64,000 bases of DNA from Xanthomonas chitinilytica (GTDB taxonomy: Bacteria > Pseudomonadota > Gammaproteobacteria > Xanthomonadales > Xanthomonadaceae), in assembly GCF_026107455.2 (NCBI RefSeq), contig NZ_JAPCHY010000008.1, positions 124,001 to 188,000 of the forward strand. The letters run 5' to 3'. Under the pieces are notes generated by a model. The model worked only from the letters and a program-made list of their open reading frames with translations. It had not been told where the DNA came from and did no database searches. Every line of letters begins with the position of its first letter. Position 1 is the first letter of the stretch. Below are positions 31,186 to 39,844 of the stretch, in pieces. The position numbers and the translations under genes were made by a program.

Positions 31186-31860
31186 ATGAACACCACCCGC
31201 AAACTGCTGCTGCCGCTGGCCCTGACCCTGGCCATCAGCGCCTGCTCCAAGCCGGCCGAACAGGCCGCCGATCCGGTCGTCACCGAAACCCCGTCCGCCA
31301 CCGCGCAGAGCGTCAGCGCCGAGCCGGTGCAGATCGCCTCGGGCACCTACAAGCTCGACCCGACCCACACCGACGTGCTGGTGCAGTGGAGCCACTTCGG
31401 CCTGTCCAATCCCTCGGCGCATTTCGGCAACGTCGACGGCACCCTGGTGTACGACGCCGACGACGTCACCCAGTCCAGCGTGGAAGTGACCCTGCCGCTG
31501 TCGGGCCTGAACAGCTTCACCGCCAAGTTCGACGAGCACCTGCACAGCGCCGATTTCTTCGACGCGGCCAAGTTCCCGACCGCCACCTTCAAGAGCACCC
31601 GGGTGGAAACGGCCGGCACCAACAAGCTGACCGTGACCGGCGACCTGACCATCAAGGACATCACCAAGCCGGTGACCCTGGACGTCACCCTCAACGGCGG
31701 TGGCGAGCATCCGATGACGAAGGCGCCGGCCGCCGGCTTCGACGCCACCACCACGCTCAAGCGCAGCGATTTCGGCGTCGGCGCCTACGCCCCGAACGTC
31801 AGCGACGAGGTGAAGGTGCGCATCACCACCGAAGTCACCGGCGAAAAGCCGGCCGCATAA
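31186..31860 (+). CDS. YceI-family lipoprotein
   Basis: A 224-residue YceI-like protein with a lipoprotein signal (LALTLAISAC, lipobox I-S-A-C). The lipocalin-like domain starts GTYKLDPTHTDVLVQWSHFG and includes SFTAKFDEHLHSADFFDAAKFP and TGDLTIKDITKPVTLDV. YceI proteins bind long isoprenoid or amide lipids in the periplasm; the ligand here is unknown. Ends 27 bp before a strong terminator. Confidence 0.92.
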   Translation: MNTTRKLLLPLALTLAISACSKPAEQAADPVVTETPSATAQSVSAEPVQIASGTYKLDPTHTDVLVQWSHFGLSNPSAHFGNVDGTLVYDADDVTQSSVEVTLPLSGLNSFTAKFDEHLHSADFFDAAKFPTATFKSTRVETAGTNKLTVTGDLTIKDITKPVTLDVTLNGGGEHPMTKAPAAGFDATTTLKRSDFGVGAYAPNVSDEVKVRITTEVTGEKPAA

Positions 31861-31887
31861 GCGTCCGTCCATCGTCGCGATAGGCAG

Positions 31888-31914
31888 AAAGGCCCGCCAT
31901 CGGCGGGCCTTTCC
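31888..31914 (+). terminator. Rho-independent terminator after the YceI gene
   Basis: AAAGGCCCGCC, loop ATC, GGCGGGCCTTT, then TTCC. Also positioned to end the convergent LysR gene. Confidence 0.88.
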
Positions 31915-31949
31915 TCGTTGCGGGCGCAGCGGACGGCCGGTGTGGCCGC

Positions 31950-32882
31950 TCAGCGGCCCTGCCTCATGAAATCGGCGTCGGCGTCCGCTTCGTCCCGCAG
32001 CCAGCGGCAGAACGCCTCGACGGCCTTGCCGGCGCCGGCACTTCTGCGGCGAACCAGCCAGAAGGCGTAGGCGTTGTCGCAGGCGTGGTCGAACGGCCTG
32101 ACCAGGCGGCCATGGTGCAGGTCTTCCTTCACCAGCGGCGCGATGCCCAGGGCGATGCCGTGGCCGGCGATGGCGGCCTCCTGCGCCAGGTAGATGCTGG
32201 CGAAGACCGGGCCGCGGCCGGCATCCACACCGCCGGTGCCGGTGGCCTGCAGCCAGTCGGACCAGCCCGGCACGCCGGGTCGGCCCACCGCGCTCTCGTC
32301 GTGCAGCAGCGCGTGATGCCGCAGGTCGCCGGGACCTGCCAGCGGCGGCGAGGCGCCTGCCAGCAGCGACGGTGCGCAGACCGGGAACACCGGCGCCTCC
32401 ATCAGCCGCTCGACATGCGCGCCGGTGTAGCCGCCGGGGCCGTAGCGGATGGCGATGTCGACGTTGCCATGCACGAAATCGGCATGGCCGTCGCCGGTTT
32501 CGATGCGCACCCTGACCTCGGGAAATCCGCGGTGGAAGCGGTGCAGCCGCGGTGCCAGCCACTTGGCGGCGAACGACTCCATCGTGCTCACGCGCAGGTC
32601 GGCCGTCGCCTGCGACGTCGCCCGGTCCAGCGCCAGGTCCAGTTGCCCGAACAACTCGCTCAGCGAAGCGGACAGCGCCTGGCCCTCGGCGGTCAGTTCC
32701 ACCGAACGGTTGCCGCGATGGAACAGCCGGATGCCCAGGTAGGCCTCCAGGTGCTTGACCTGGTGGCTGACCGCAGCCGGCGTGACGAACAATTGCTGGG
32801 CGGCGCCGTTGAAACTGAGGCAGCGGGCCGCGGCCTCGAAGGTGCGCAGGGCATTGAGCGGAGCGGGGTGACGGGACTTCAC
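31950..32882 (-). CDS. LysR-family regulator, GcvA/AmpR-like
   Basis: A 310-residue LysR regulator. The N-terminal helix-turn-helix reads LSFNGAAQQLFVTPAAVSHQVKHLE, characteristic of the GcvA/AmpR subgroup, followed by a co-inducer-binding domain. The start is a GTG at 32882 (VKSRHPAPLNALRTFEAAARC) with an AAAGG upstream; no ATG is suitably placed. It is divergent from two metallo-beta-lactamase-fold genes and probably controls them through the shared 132-bp intergenic region. Confidence 0.92.
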   Translation of the reverse strand: MKSRHPAPLNALRTFEAAARCLSFNGAAQQLFVTPAAVSHQVKHLEAYLGIRLFHRGNRSVELTAEGQALSASLSELFGQLDLALDRATSQATADLRVSTMESFAAKWLAPRLHRFHRGFPEVRVRIETGDGHADFVHGNVDIAIRYGPGGYTGAHVERLMEAPVFPVCAPSLLAGASPPLAGPGDLRHHALLHDESAVGRPGVPGWSDWLQATGTGGVDAGRGPVFASIYLAQEAAIAGHGIALGIAPLVKEDLHHGRLVRPFDHACDNAYAFWLVRRRSAGAGKAVEAFCRWLRDEADADADFMRQGR

Positions 32883-32923
32883 GAACGCCTTTGCCTGCCT
32901 GGATCCTGCGGCATCGTATCGCG

Positions 32924-32936
32924 TTAATTTTTCTAA
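32924..32936. promoter_or_regulatory. Possible LysR box
   Basis: TTAATTTTTCTAA fits the T-N11-A pattern with TTA/TAA ends. It lies in the AT-rich divergent region between the LysR gene and the metallo-hydrolase genes. A second short dyad, CGAAC...TTCG, lies at 32939-32959. Confidence 0.45.
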
Positions 32937-33014
32937 GGCGAACGGGAAAACAATTCGTTTGTCGCGGTTGCCGATCCTGGCAACGATGGCGCCACCCGGA
33001 TCAAGGTGGTTGCC

Positions 33015-33836
33015 GTGAGAGTCGAAGAATTGAGTTCCAACGTGTGGATGTTCGTCGGCGACGAAGTCGAGTCCGTCGCCACCGCCTTCGTCGATGGCGA
33101 CGACGTGCTGCTGGTCGACTCGCTCGGCAGCGCGCAGGACGCAGGCTGGCTGCGCCAGGTGCTGTGCGGCGAGATGGGCAAGACCGTCCGCCTGGTCGCG
33201 GCCACCCATTTCATGAGCGACCACATCGCCGGCATGCCGCTGTTCCCCGACGCGCTGGCGCTGGCGCACCGCCATTACCGCCACAGTTTCCTGTCGCAGA
33301 ACCGCCGCGTCGATGCGTTCTACCGCGACCCGGAGGTGGTGTTCGACGACATGACCCTGCGCTGGGGTCCGCACGAGCTGCACTTCATGCACAACCCGGG
33401 CAAGACCATGGACCACCTCGGTGTGGACGTCCCCACCGCCGACCTGGTCTGCGCGGGCGACAACATCGTCGGCAACATCGTCTACCTGTCCCGGGCCGAC
33501 CCGACGTTGATCGGCACCGCCATCGAGCGCCTGCGCCGGCTGGGCCGCGGTACCGTCGTGGGCGGGCACGTCGGGAAATTCGCATCCGTGGTGCTCGACA
33601 ACGCGCTGCACTACCTGGCCGCGTTGCGCGAAGCGGTGGTGCGCATCCGCACGCAGGTGCCGTCGCCCGGAGTCGAAGCCCGCATCGCGGCGATCCGCAT
33701 CGAGGAATGCCTGGCGCCGCAGGTGGAGCCGAGCGCATTCGAACGCGAGTGGCACCGGAACAATCTCGACGTGATCGTGGCGCAGTCCATATTCGCGCTG
33801 GATGCCGGGCTTGCGGCGCGGGAGCGGTACGCATGA
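33015..33836 (+). CDS. MBL-fold metallo-hydrolase with altered metal motif
   Basis: A 273-residue metallo-beta-lactamase-fold protein. The usual HxHxDH motif reads HFMSDH, so the second histidine is replaced by methionine. Later ligand positions look present: MDHLGVD (His), CAGDNIVGN (Asp) and VVGGHVG (His). Whether it binds one or two metals is therefore open. The start is probably GTG 33015; a GTG at 33006 is an alternative. Its stop overlaps the next ATG (ATGA), and a LysR gene is divergent upstream. Confidence 0.82.
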   Translation: MRVEELSSNVWMFVGDEVESVATAFVDGDDVLLVDSLGSAQDAGWLRQVLCGEMGKTVRLVAATHFMSDHIAGMPLFPDALALAHRHYRHSFLSQNRRVDAFYRDPEVVFDDMTLRWGPHELHFMHNPGKTMDHLGVDVPTADLVCAGDNIVGNIVYLSRADPTLIGTAIERLRRLGRGTVVGGHVGKFASVVLDNALHYLAALREAVVRIRTQVPSPGVEARIAAIRIEECLAPQVEPSAFEREWHRNNLDVIVAQSIFALDAGLAARERYA

Positions 33837-34696
33837 ACCGCGATGCGAAGATCGGGCCCGGCGACCTGGGACGCCGGCGATTCCTCGGGGGCTGCATGGC
33901 GGTGGCGGCCGCGGCCTGGCTGCCTGCGGGCAAGGCGCGGGCATCGGCCGATGCGGCATTGCGCATCCAGCGCCTGGCCTGGGCCGGCATCCGCCTGCAG
34001 TTGCCCGGGGCAACGCTGTTCATCGACCCGCTGGTCAACCCGGAAGCCTGGGGAACCGCACTCGGCGACCGCCTGGTTCCGGTGGACGACAGCGTGGGCG
34101 ATACCAGCGTGCTCATCACCCACACCCATTCGGACCATTTCGATGCGCAGGCCGCGGCGCAGGCACTGTCCCGCGGCGGCGTGCTGGCCTATCCGGCGGG
34201 GACGCAGCCGCGTCCCGTTCCCGCGGGCGCCCGCGCCCGCCCCAGCCCGCTCTGGGAGCCGCAGCTGCTGGGGGACTTCACCGCCACGGCGGTGCCCGCC
34301 TCGGACGGCTACGGCGATACCCAGGTGTCCTGGGTGGTCTCCGCGGGCGGGCGTCGCATCTTCCACGGCGGAGATACGCTCTGGCATGGGTCCTGGTGGC
34401 GCATCGGCCGCCAGTTCGGGCCGTTCGATGCGGCGTTCCTGCCGGTCAACGGCGCGCGTTTCGGCTGGCAGCAACCGGCCAGCGGCCTGCCGGGCGTGCT
34501 CACTCCCGAGCAGGCGGTGGCGGCCGCCACCATCCTCGGTGCCCGCCGGCTGGTGCCGATCCACTACGGCATCAGCGGCATGAAGGAATACGTGGAGCTG
34601 GAGGACCCGATCGGCCGGCTGCGCCGCGCGGCCGCCGGCAAGGCCCCGGCGGTGCAGGTGCTGGCCCCGGGGGCATGGGTGGACTGGAACGGGTGA
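33833..34696 (+). CDS. Tat-exported MBL-fold metallo-hydrolase
   Basis: A 287-residue protein with a twin-arginine signal (GRRRFLGGCMAVAAAAWLPAG), so it is exported folded. The metal site ITHTHSDHFD is complete; FHGGDTLWHG and PIHYG supply further ligands, placing it near UlaG/NAPE-PLD-like hydrolases. Translationally coupled to the preceding MBL gene, giving a cytoplasmic-looking and a periplasmic partner under one LysR regulator. Substrate unknown. Confidence 0.87.
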   Translation: MNRDAKIGPGDLGRRRFLGGCMAVAAAAWLPAGKARASADAALRIQRLAWAGIRLQLPGATLFIDPLVNPEAWGTALGDRLVPVDDSVGDTSVLITHTHSDHFDAQAAAQALSRGGVLAYPAGTQPRPVPAGARARPSPLWEPQLLGDFTATAVPASDGYGDTQVSWVVSAGGRRIFHGGDTLWHGSWWRIGRQFGPFDAAFLPVNGARFGWQQPASGLPGVLTPEQAVAAATILGARRLVPIHYGISGMKEYVELEDPIGRLRRAAAGKAPAVQVLAPGAWVDWNG

Positions 34697-34735
34697 GTCG
34701 ACGCTGGCCACACCCGGGCGGTGTGGCCAGCACCG

Positions 34736-35059
34736 TCATTCGCAGCGTACGGCGGTGATGATGTTGCCGGCGTCCAGATAAACGCGCAGGCGGTCGTCGC
34801 GGTGGTCGCGGGCGATCACCGTGGCCGGACCGACCGGATTGACCAGGCCGGCACCGCTCTGGCTGGCGAGCTTGCGCATGTTGGCCTCGTTGCCCGGCTC
34901 GCCCACCGCCCACTGCACCTGCGAGGCGTCGCAGTGGCCATCGCCGGCCACGCTGGGGCCGGGCGTGCTGAGGCAGGCGCCCAGGCCGGCCGCGAGCAGG
35001 ACCGCGGCGGCCAGCGGGCGGACCGCGGAAAACCGGGGGCGGGAAGGGATATCGGTCAT
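34736..35059 (-). CDS. I78-family peptidase inhibitor lipoprotein
   Basis: A 107-residue lipoprotein (lipobox L-G-A-C in LLAAGLGACLSTPG) with a C-terminal domain like potato-type I78 peptidase inhibitors: WAVGEPGNEANMRKLASQSG, VGPATVIARDHRDDRLRVY, and the closing cysteine in TAVRCE. Such proteins may guard against self-secreted proteases. The start at 35059 has a GGAGA ribosome-binding site. It follows the siderophore-interacting gene on the same strand. Confidence 0.8.
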   Translation of the reverse strand: MTDIPSRPRFSAVRPLAAAVLLAAGLGACLSTPGPSVAGDGHCDASQVQWAVGEPGNEANMRKLASQSGAGLVNPVGPATVIARDHRDDRLRVYLDAGNIITAVRCE

Positions 35060-35123
35060 CGGCAAGTTCTCCAGCGGCAACGTATGGCGGGCATGGTAAT
35101 GCGCCGGCGTCGCGCCGGCACCG

Positions 35124-35915
35124 TCATTCGCCATCGTCCGGATGCGCCTTCCAGTAGCCGGTGGAACGGATCCAGTCCTTGGGCACCTGCAGGTGGCCTT
35201 CGATGTACTTGCGCATCATCCGCGCGCGCCGCGACTCGGTGGCGATCCAGTAGAACGCGTCGCCGTCGGGTTGCTCGAAATCGCGCAGCGCGTCCTCCAG
35301 CAGCGTGCTGCTGGCCGCATCCACGCCGTTGCGTTCCAGCCACGACACCCGGATGCGCGGGTCCTCGGGCAGCGGCTGGCGGTCGCCGGCCTCGGGGATC
35401 TCGATGAACACATCCGCGCTGGCCTGCGCGGGCAGCGTCTCCAGCCAGCGGCCGATGGCCGGCAGCGCGGTTTCGTCGCCGACCAGCACGTAGGCGTCGT
35501 AGTCGTCGGCGGTGATGTGCGAGCCGCGCGGGCCGGCCACCGCCAGCACGTCGCCCGGTTGCGCGGCGGCGGCCCAGCGCGAGGCCACGCCGTCGCCGTG
35601 CAGGACGAAGTCCAGCGCCAGCTCGCGCGCTTCCAGGTCCCACCAGCGCGGGGTGTAGTCGCGTGCGGGCGAGGGTGTCAGCCCCTCGGGATACTTCGGG
35701 CCCTCGGCGGTCAGCGCCGGCGGCACCAGTTCGCCGTCCGGGTTGGGGAAGAACAGCTTGACGTGGTCGTCGGGAGAGGGCGAATCGAAGCCTTCCAGCG
35801 CCTCGCCGCCGACGACGACGCGGCGCAGGTTCGGGCTCAGCGCCTCGGTACGCAGTACCGTCAACGGACGGACTTTGGGGACAAGACGCAGCATTCGGTT
35901 TTCATGCAGGGACAT
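35124..35915 (-). CDS. Siderophore-interacting protein, ViuB/YqjH-like ferric reductase
   Basis: A 263-residue FAD-containing ferric-siderophore reductase. The FAD-binding signature ARDYTPRWWD (RxYT) is followed by DFVLHGDGVASRWAAAAQPGD and a NAD(P)H-binding domain (YVLVGDETALPAIGRWLE), ending with a SIP C-terminal motif (HLQVPKDWIRSTGYWKAH). It releases iron from imported ferric siderophores. A His-rich PadR regulator lies 97 bp upstream on the same strand, as in YqjI control of yqjH in Escherichia coli. Confidence 0.94.
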   Translation of the reverse strand: MSLHENRMLRLVPKVRPLTVLRTEALSPNLRRVVVGGEALEGFDSPSPDDHVKLFFPNPDGELVPPALTAEGPKYPEGLTPSPARDYTPRWWDLEARELALDFVLHGDGVASRWAAAAQPGDVLAVAGPRGSHITADDYDAYVLVGDETALPAIGRWLETLPAQASADVFIEIPEAGDRQPLPEDPRIRVSWLERNGVDAASSTLLEDALRDFEQPDGDAFYWIATESRRARMMRKYIEGHLQVPKDWIRSTGYWKAHPDDGE

Positions 35916-36012
35916 CGGCGATACCTGTGGTCGATGTGGCGCGGGGGGCGCCGGGGGGATGACCTGGCTGGAAGGCTCTGGCTGGGGTCGTGTGTGCGGA
36001 CGGCCGCGACGT

Positions 36013-36726
36013 TCAGTCGCGGCGCTCGCCGGTGTCGATCGCGTCGGTGGCCTGGGCCAGCAGCTGCGCCACGCGCTCGCCTTCGGCGTCGGTCCAGTGG
36101 CCCATGCGCCGCATCAGCGTGCGGGTGAGCTGGTGCATCGCCGCGCGCACCGGCGCCGGGAGGCTGGCCTTGGCGACCTGGCGTGCGCTGGCGTGGGTCC
36201 GTGCCAGGGCTTCGTCGATCGCCTCGCGCTCGGCATCGGCCTGGGCGCGGCCGGCATCGGTGATGCGGTAGCGCTTGCGGCCATCGTCCTGGTCGGCGGC
36301 GATCCAGCCCAGGTCTTCCAGCAGTGCCAGCGTCGGATAGACCACGCCGGGGCTGGGCACGTAGACGCCGTTGAACAGGTCGCCGATCAGGCGGATCAGC
36401 TCGTAGCCGTGGCGCGGCTGCTGCTCGATCTGCGCCAGCAGCAGCAGCCGCAGGTCGCCGCGGCCCAGCGGCCGGCGGCCGCCGCCATGGCGGCCGGGAT
36501 GCCCGCCATGACCGCCACGGCCACCGTGGCCACCGTGGCCCGGATGGCCCGGATGGCCGCCGCGCGGACCGCGGCCGCCATGGCCTTGGTGGGAATCGTC
36601 CTCGGCCGAACAGCGGTGCGGGCGGCCGTGCCCGTGGCGCCCGTGGAAGGGGTCGGCCTGGTGATGGTGGGAGGGGCCGCGCGGATGGCCGCCGCGGAAA
36701 GGATGGGAATGGATATGGATATGCAT
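36013..36726 (-). CDS. PadR-family regulator with His/Gly-rich metal-binding N terminus, YqjI-like
   Basis: A 237-residue PadR regulator. Residues about 1-90 are extremely His- and Gly-rich (MHIHIHSHPFRGGHPRG; HHHQADPFHGRHGHG; repeated GGHPGH and GGHGGH). The winged helix follows (LRLLLLAQIEQQPRHGYELIRL, VVYPTLALLEDLGWI, RKRYRITDAGRAQ). In YqjI, N-terminal metal binding by nickel relieves repression of the reductase gene yqjH. The neighbour here is the YqjH-like gene, so the same logic is likely. ATG 36726 lies directly next to a perfect operator. Confidence 0.9.
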   Translation of the reverse strand: MHIHIHSHPFRGGHPRGPSHHHQADPFHGRHGHGRPHRCSAEDDSHQGHGGRGPRGGHPGHPGHGGHGGRGGHGGHPGRHGGGRRPLGRGDLRLLLLAQIEQQPRHGYELIRLIGDLFNGVYVPSPGVVYPTLALLEDLGWIAADQDDGRKRYRITDAGRAQADAEREAIDEALARTHASARQVAKASLPAPVRAAMHQLTRTLMRRMGHWTDAEGERVAQLLAQATDAIDTGERRD

Positions 36727-36731
36727 GGCTC

Positions 36732-36773
36732 TTTTAGATATATCGATTTTACCCGAAAAAGATATATCTAAAA
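36732..36773. promoter_or_regulatory. Palindromic operator of the YqjI-like PadR gene
   Basis: TTTTAGATATATC (36732-36744) and GATATATCTAAAA (36761-36773) form a perfect 13-bp inverted repeat with a 16-bp spacer. Each half is itself a GATATATC palindrome. It sits 5 bp upstream of the PadR start codon, so autorepression is likely. Confidence 0.85.
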
Positions 36774-36818
36774 CTTTCCGCATGCCAGCACCGGCGGGGT
36801 GGCCGGTGCAGTTGCCGT

Positions 36819-37211
36819 TCAGCTGTCCGGCGCGGTGCCGGCGGCCACCACCTTGCGCTGCATCGCATCCAGGTAGGCATCCAGCTCCTGGCGCGAGGTG
36901 AAGATCTCGTCCAGCGGCACCGCCTTGACCAGGTCGAACACCTTGCGGATCTGCGCCTGCGGGTTGACCACCAGCAGCCGGCCGCCGCGCCCGGCCAGTT
37001 GCTTGCGGGTGCGGAACAGCGAGCGCAGCCCGGCGCTGCTGATGTAGTCCAGCGCCTCCAGGTCCAGCACCAGGGTGTCCACCGGGGCGTCCAGCAGCGG
37101 CGACAGCGCCGCGTCCAGCTCGCCGCAGGTGTGGGTGTCCAGGCGCCCGCCCAGGGTGATGCGCTGGCGGTGCTCGTGCGGGGGATCGATCTGGATGCTC
37201 AGCGTGCTCAT
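36819..37211 (-). CDS. STAS-domain anti-sigma-factor antagonist
   Basis: A 130-residue STAS protein, RsbV/SpoIIAA-like. The phosphorylatable serine motif VLDLEALDYISSAGLRSLF is present. In partner switching, the unphosphorylated form binds the anti-sigma kinase and frees the sigma factor. It is the last gene of a three-gene operon with an RsbW-like kinase and a SpoIIE phosphatase; start and upstream stop overlap (TGATG). Confidence 0.92.
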   Translation of the reverse strand: MSTLSIQIDPPHEHRQRITLGGRLDTHTCGELDAALSPLLDAPVDTLVLDLEALDYISSAGLRSLFRTRKQLAGRGGRLLVVNPQAQIRKVFDLVKAVPLDEIFTSRQELDAYLDAMQRKVVAAGTAPDS

Positions 37212-37645
37212 CACGACGGCTCCGGCGTCAGGGTGGCGAAAGGTCGCAGCAGGGTGGCGCGTATCCGGTTCTGCCCGTCCAGCCTGCAGTAGTCGATGTG
37301 ATCGGCAAGTTGCCGTACCAGGTACAGCCCCAGCCCGCCGATCGGGCGCAGCGCGGCATCGGCTTCCAGCGCCGGTGCCGCTGCCTGGCACGGGTCGAAC
37401 GGCGGGCCGGCGTCGCGCAGCTCCAGCACCAGCGCGTCCTGCTCCAGCAGCAGGTCCAGCCGCAGCTCGCAGCCGCCGGCGGCGTGGCCGTGGGTGATCG
37501 CGTTGCACACCAGTTCCTCCACGATCAGCCGCACCCGGCCGACGCGCTCGTGCGCCACTCCGTGTTCGGCCAGCACCGCGTCCAGCCGGGCGGTGAGCTC
37601 GGCCAGCTGTTCCAGCGCCGGGGCGATGCGCAGGCGCATCCTCAT
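37211..37645 (-). CDS. RsbW-like HATPase (anti-sigma kinase)
   Basis: A 144-residue GHKL ATPase. The N-box VEELVCNAITHG (Glu and Asn), the D.G motif LRDAGPPFDP and the G2-like GGLGLYLVRQLAD are present. It should phosphorylate the STAS partner or bind a sigma factor. ATG 37645 overlaps the SpoIIE stop (ATGA). No sigma factor gene is adjacent, so the final target is unknown. Confidence 0.9.
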   Translation of the reverse strand: MRMRLRIAPALEQLAELTARLDAVLAEHGVAHERVGRVRLIVEELVCNAITHGHAAGGCELRLDLLLEQDALVLELRDAGPPFDPCQAAAPALEADAALRPIGGLGLYLVRQLADHIDYCRLDGQNRIRATLLRPFATLTPEPS

Positions 37646-39585
37646 GCGCCGGCCCCCGCGCTGGCCTGCGGCGGGCGGAACTCGATCGCCAGCACGGTGA
37701 TGTCGTCCGAAGCGGCGGCGCCGGCGCAGAAGCCGTGCACCGCGTCCAGCACCGCCTGGCATTGCGCCGCCGCGTCCAGCCCCGGCTGCAGCGCGGCCAG
37801 CAACCGTTCCATGCCGAACGCATCCATCGCCGGATCCAGCGCCTCGGTGACGCCATCGGTATAGCCGACCAGCATTTGCCCATGCTCCAGTTGCCCCTGC
37901 GCCAGCGGATAGTACCGCTGCGCCTCGATTCCCAGCGGCGGCCCGGAGTCCACCGGCAATACCCGCGCGCTGCCGTCGCGGCAACGCAGCAGCGGCGATT
38001 CGTGGCCGGCGCTGGCGAGCTGGTAATGGCCGCTCTCGATGTCGATCAGCCCGCACAGCACGGTGGCGAACATGCAGGTGTCGTTGCGCTCGGCCAGCCG
38101 CACCGAGGCCGCGGCCAGCATCCGGTCCGGGCGCTGCTGCGCGCGCGCGGCGATCTCCAGCACGGTCATCGTGCGCGCCATGAACAGCGCCGCCGGCACG
38201 CCCTTGTCGGAGACGTCGCCGATCACGAACCACAGCCGCCCGGGGCCGGCGTCCATGAAATGGTAGAAGTCGCCGCCGACCATCGTCGCCGGTTCCAGCA
38301 GCGCATGGGTCTGCAGGTGCATGCGCGCGCTGTCCAGCTGCGGCGCGGCCGGCAGCATCGCCTGCTGGATGTCGCGGGCGATCGCCAGCTCGGCGTCGAT
38401 CCGCTGCTGCGCCGCCGCCAGCCGCGCGATCTCGCCGATGTGGCGCCGGATCGAATCGCGCGCGGTGTCGTAGGCGCGCGCCATCACCCCGACCTCGTCG
38501 CTGCGGCGCACGTGCGGCAGCGGGTAGTCGAACTCGCCGCGGCGGAAATGCTGGGCGCTGGCGGTCAGGTCCTCGATCGGCCGCAGCAGCCGGCGGGTGA
38601 GGCGCCGCACCAGCAGCGTCCACAGCAGCAGGCCGACCAGCGCCAGCCCGGCCGCGCCCCAGGCGATGCGCTTCAGCCCGCCCAGCACGTAGTCCTCGGA
38701 CGCCGACAGCACGAAGGTCCAGCCGCTGTCGCCGATGCTGGCGCTGCGGGTGAGGTAGCGCTCGCCGTCGGGCGCGACATGGCTGAAGCTGGCCGGACGC
38801 CGGGCGGCGATGGCCTCGGCCAGCGGCGCCAGGTCCGGGCGGCTGCGCGCCACGTGCGTGGCCAGCGTGCGCCGCAGCCGCAATGCCGGGTCCGGATGCA
38901 GCACGATCAACTGGTCCGGCGACAGCAGCACCGGCTGCAGGCCGCCATCGGCCGGCAGTTCGGCCAGCGCCTGGCGCAGCCGCGCCAACGGCACGTCGAC
39001 GCTGACCGCGCCGATGGCGGGCGCGTCGTCGGCGTCGCCCGGCCGCCGCAGCGGAAGGTTCAGCGTGGTGAAGTACTCGCCGCCGGTGTTGCGGTTGGAA
39101 TACGGCTCGGACCACCATGGCTGCCGCGCCGCCAGCGTGCGCCGGAACCACGGCATTTCCCGGTAGTCGTAGCCCAGGTCCTGCGCCGCCATCTCCACCG
39201 TGGCATCGCCCTCGTGGCGCACGTACCAGACGAAACCGAGGTCGTCGTCCTTCAGCGTGCCCGGTTCGATGATCATCATCGCGCCGGCGATGTCCGGGTC
39301 GCTGCTGACGGTGGCGTGCAGCAGCGAGCGCATGTTGAACGGCTCGCGGCCGATGCCGGTGGCGCCGGCCGCCAGCAGGCGGCCGCTGACCTGCACCGAG
39401 CGCAGGGTGGTTTCCAGCGCCCGCGCGCTCTGTCCGGCCAGGTTGTCCACCTCGCTGCGGGCCTGGGCCATCACCACCGAGCGCGCGCCCAGGTAGAACA
39501 CCGCCGCCAGCAGCAGCACCAGCGCCGCCTGCACCAGGAAGCTCCACAGCAGCATCCGCGTGCGCAGGCTGCGGCGCCAGGGCAC
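37642..39585 (-). CDS. Membrane SpoIIE-family phosphatase with dCache-like sensor and HAMP
   Basis: A 647-residue receptor phosphatase. Transmembrane helix 1 is at about residues 11-33. A periplasmic sensor of about 250 residues contains a Cache-like segment (MPWFRRTLAARQPWWSEPY). Helix 2 precedes a HAMP domain (RRLLRPIEDLTASAQHFRRG) and the PP2C-like SpoIIE domain (VGGDFYHF, VIGDVSDKGVPAALFMA, DDITVLAIEF). It dephosphorylates the STAS protein on an external signal. Translation starts at GTG 39585; no ATG fits better. Confidence 0.93.
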   Translation of the reverse strand: MPWRRSLRTRMLLWSFLVQAALVLLLAAVFYLGARSVVMAQARSEVDNLAGQSARALETTLRSVQVSGRLLAAGATGIGREPFNMRSLLHATVSSDPDIAGAMMIIEPGTLKDDDLGFVWYVRHEGDATVEMAAQDLGYDYREMPWFRRTLAARQPWWSEPYSNRNTGGEYFTTLNLPLRRPGDADDAPAIGAVSVDVPLARLRQALAELPADGGLQPVLLSPDQLIVLHPDPALRLRRTLATHVARSRPDLAPLAEAIAARRPASFSHVAPDGERYLTRSASIGDSGWTFVLSASEDYVLGGLKRIAWGAAGLALVGLLLWTLLVRRLTRRLLRPIEDLTASAQHFRRGEFDYPLPHVRRSDEVGVMARAYDTARDSIRRHIGEIARLAAAQQRIDAELAIARDIQQAMLPAAPQLDSARMHLQTHALLEPATMVGGDFYHFMDAGPGRLWFVIGDVSDKGVPAALFMARTMTVLEIAARAQQRPDRMLAAASVRLAERNDTCMFATVLCGLIDIESGHYQLASAGHESPLLRCRDGSARVLPVDSGPPLGIEAQRYYPLAQGQLEHGQMLVGYTDGVTEALDPAMDAFGMERLLAALQPGLDAAAQCQAVLDAVHGFCAGAAASDDITVLAIEFRPPQASAGAGA

Positions 39586-39844
39586 CCCGGACGACGCCGG
39601 CAGGGACTCCGGAACGGTGATGGCGGTGCTCCCGGGCTGGGCCTGGGCCGATCATAAGCACAACCGGGGCGCCCCGGGTGGCCCGGAGCGGTGGCGCGGC
39701 GCTGTCGCGTGACAGTCCCCGTGGACAGCCTCCACGGCCTCCATACGCAGGCGTAGCGAACGTCGTAAAGGGCCGGGTGCGCTACACTTTGTGGCTCGAA
39801 AATTAAAACAAGCGCGCGCGTGCGTGCAGTAACTGGGAGCGCTA

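Noticed and set aside
32891..34696. A 601-codon frame that appears to fuse the first metallo-hydrolase with the second
   Set aside because: The first part is the wrong frame of the upstream gene; the Tat protein starts at its own ATG at 33833.
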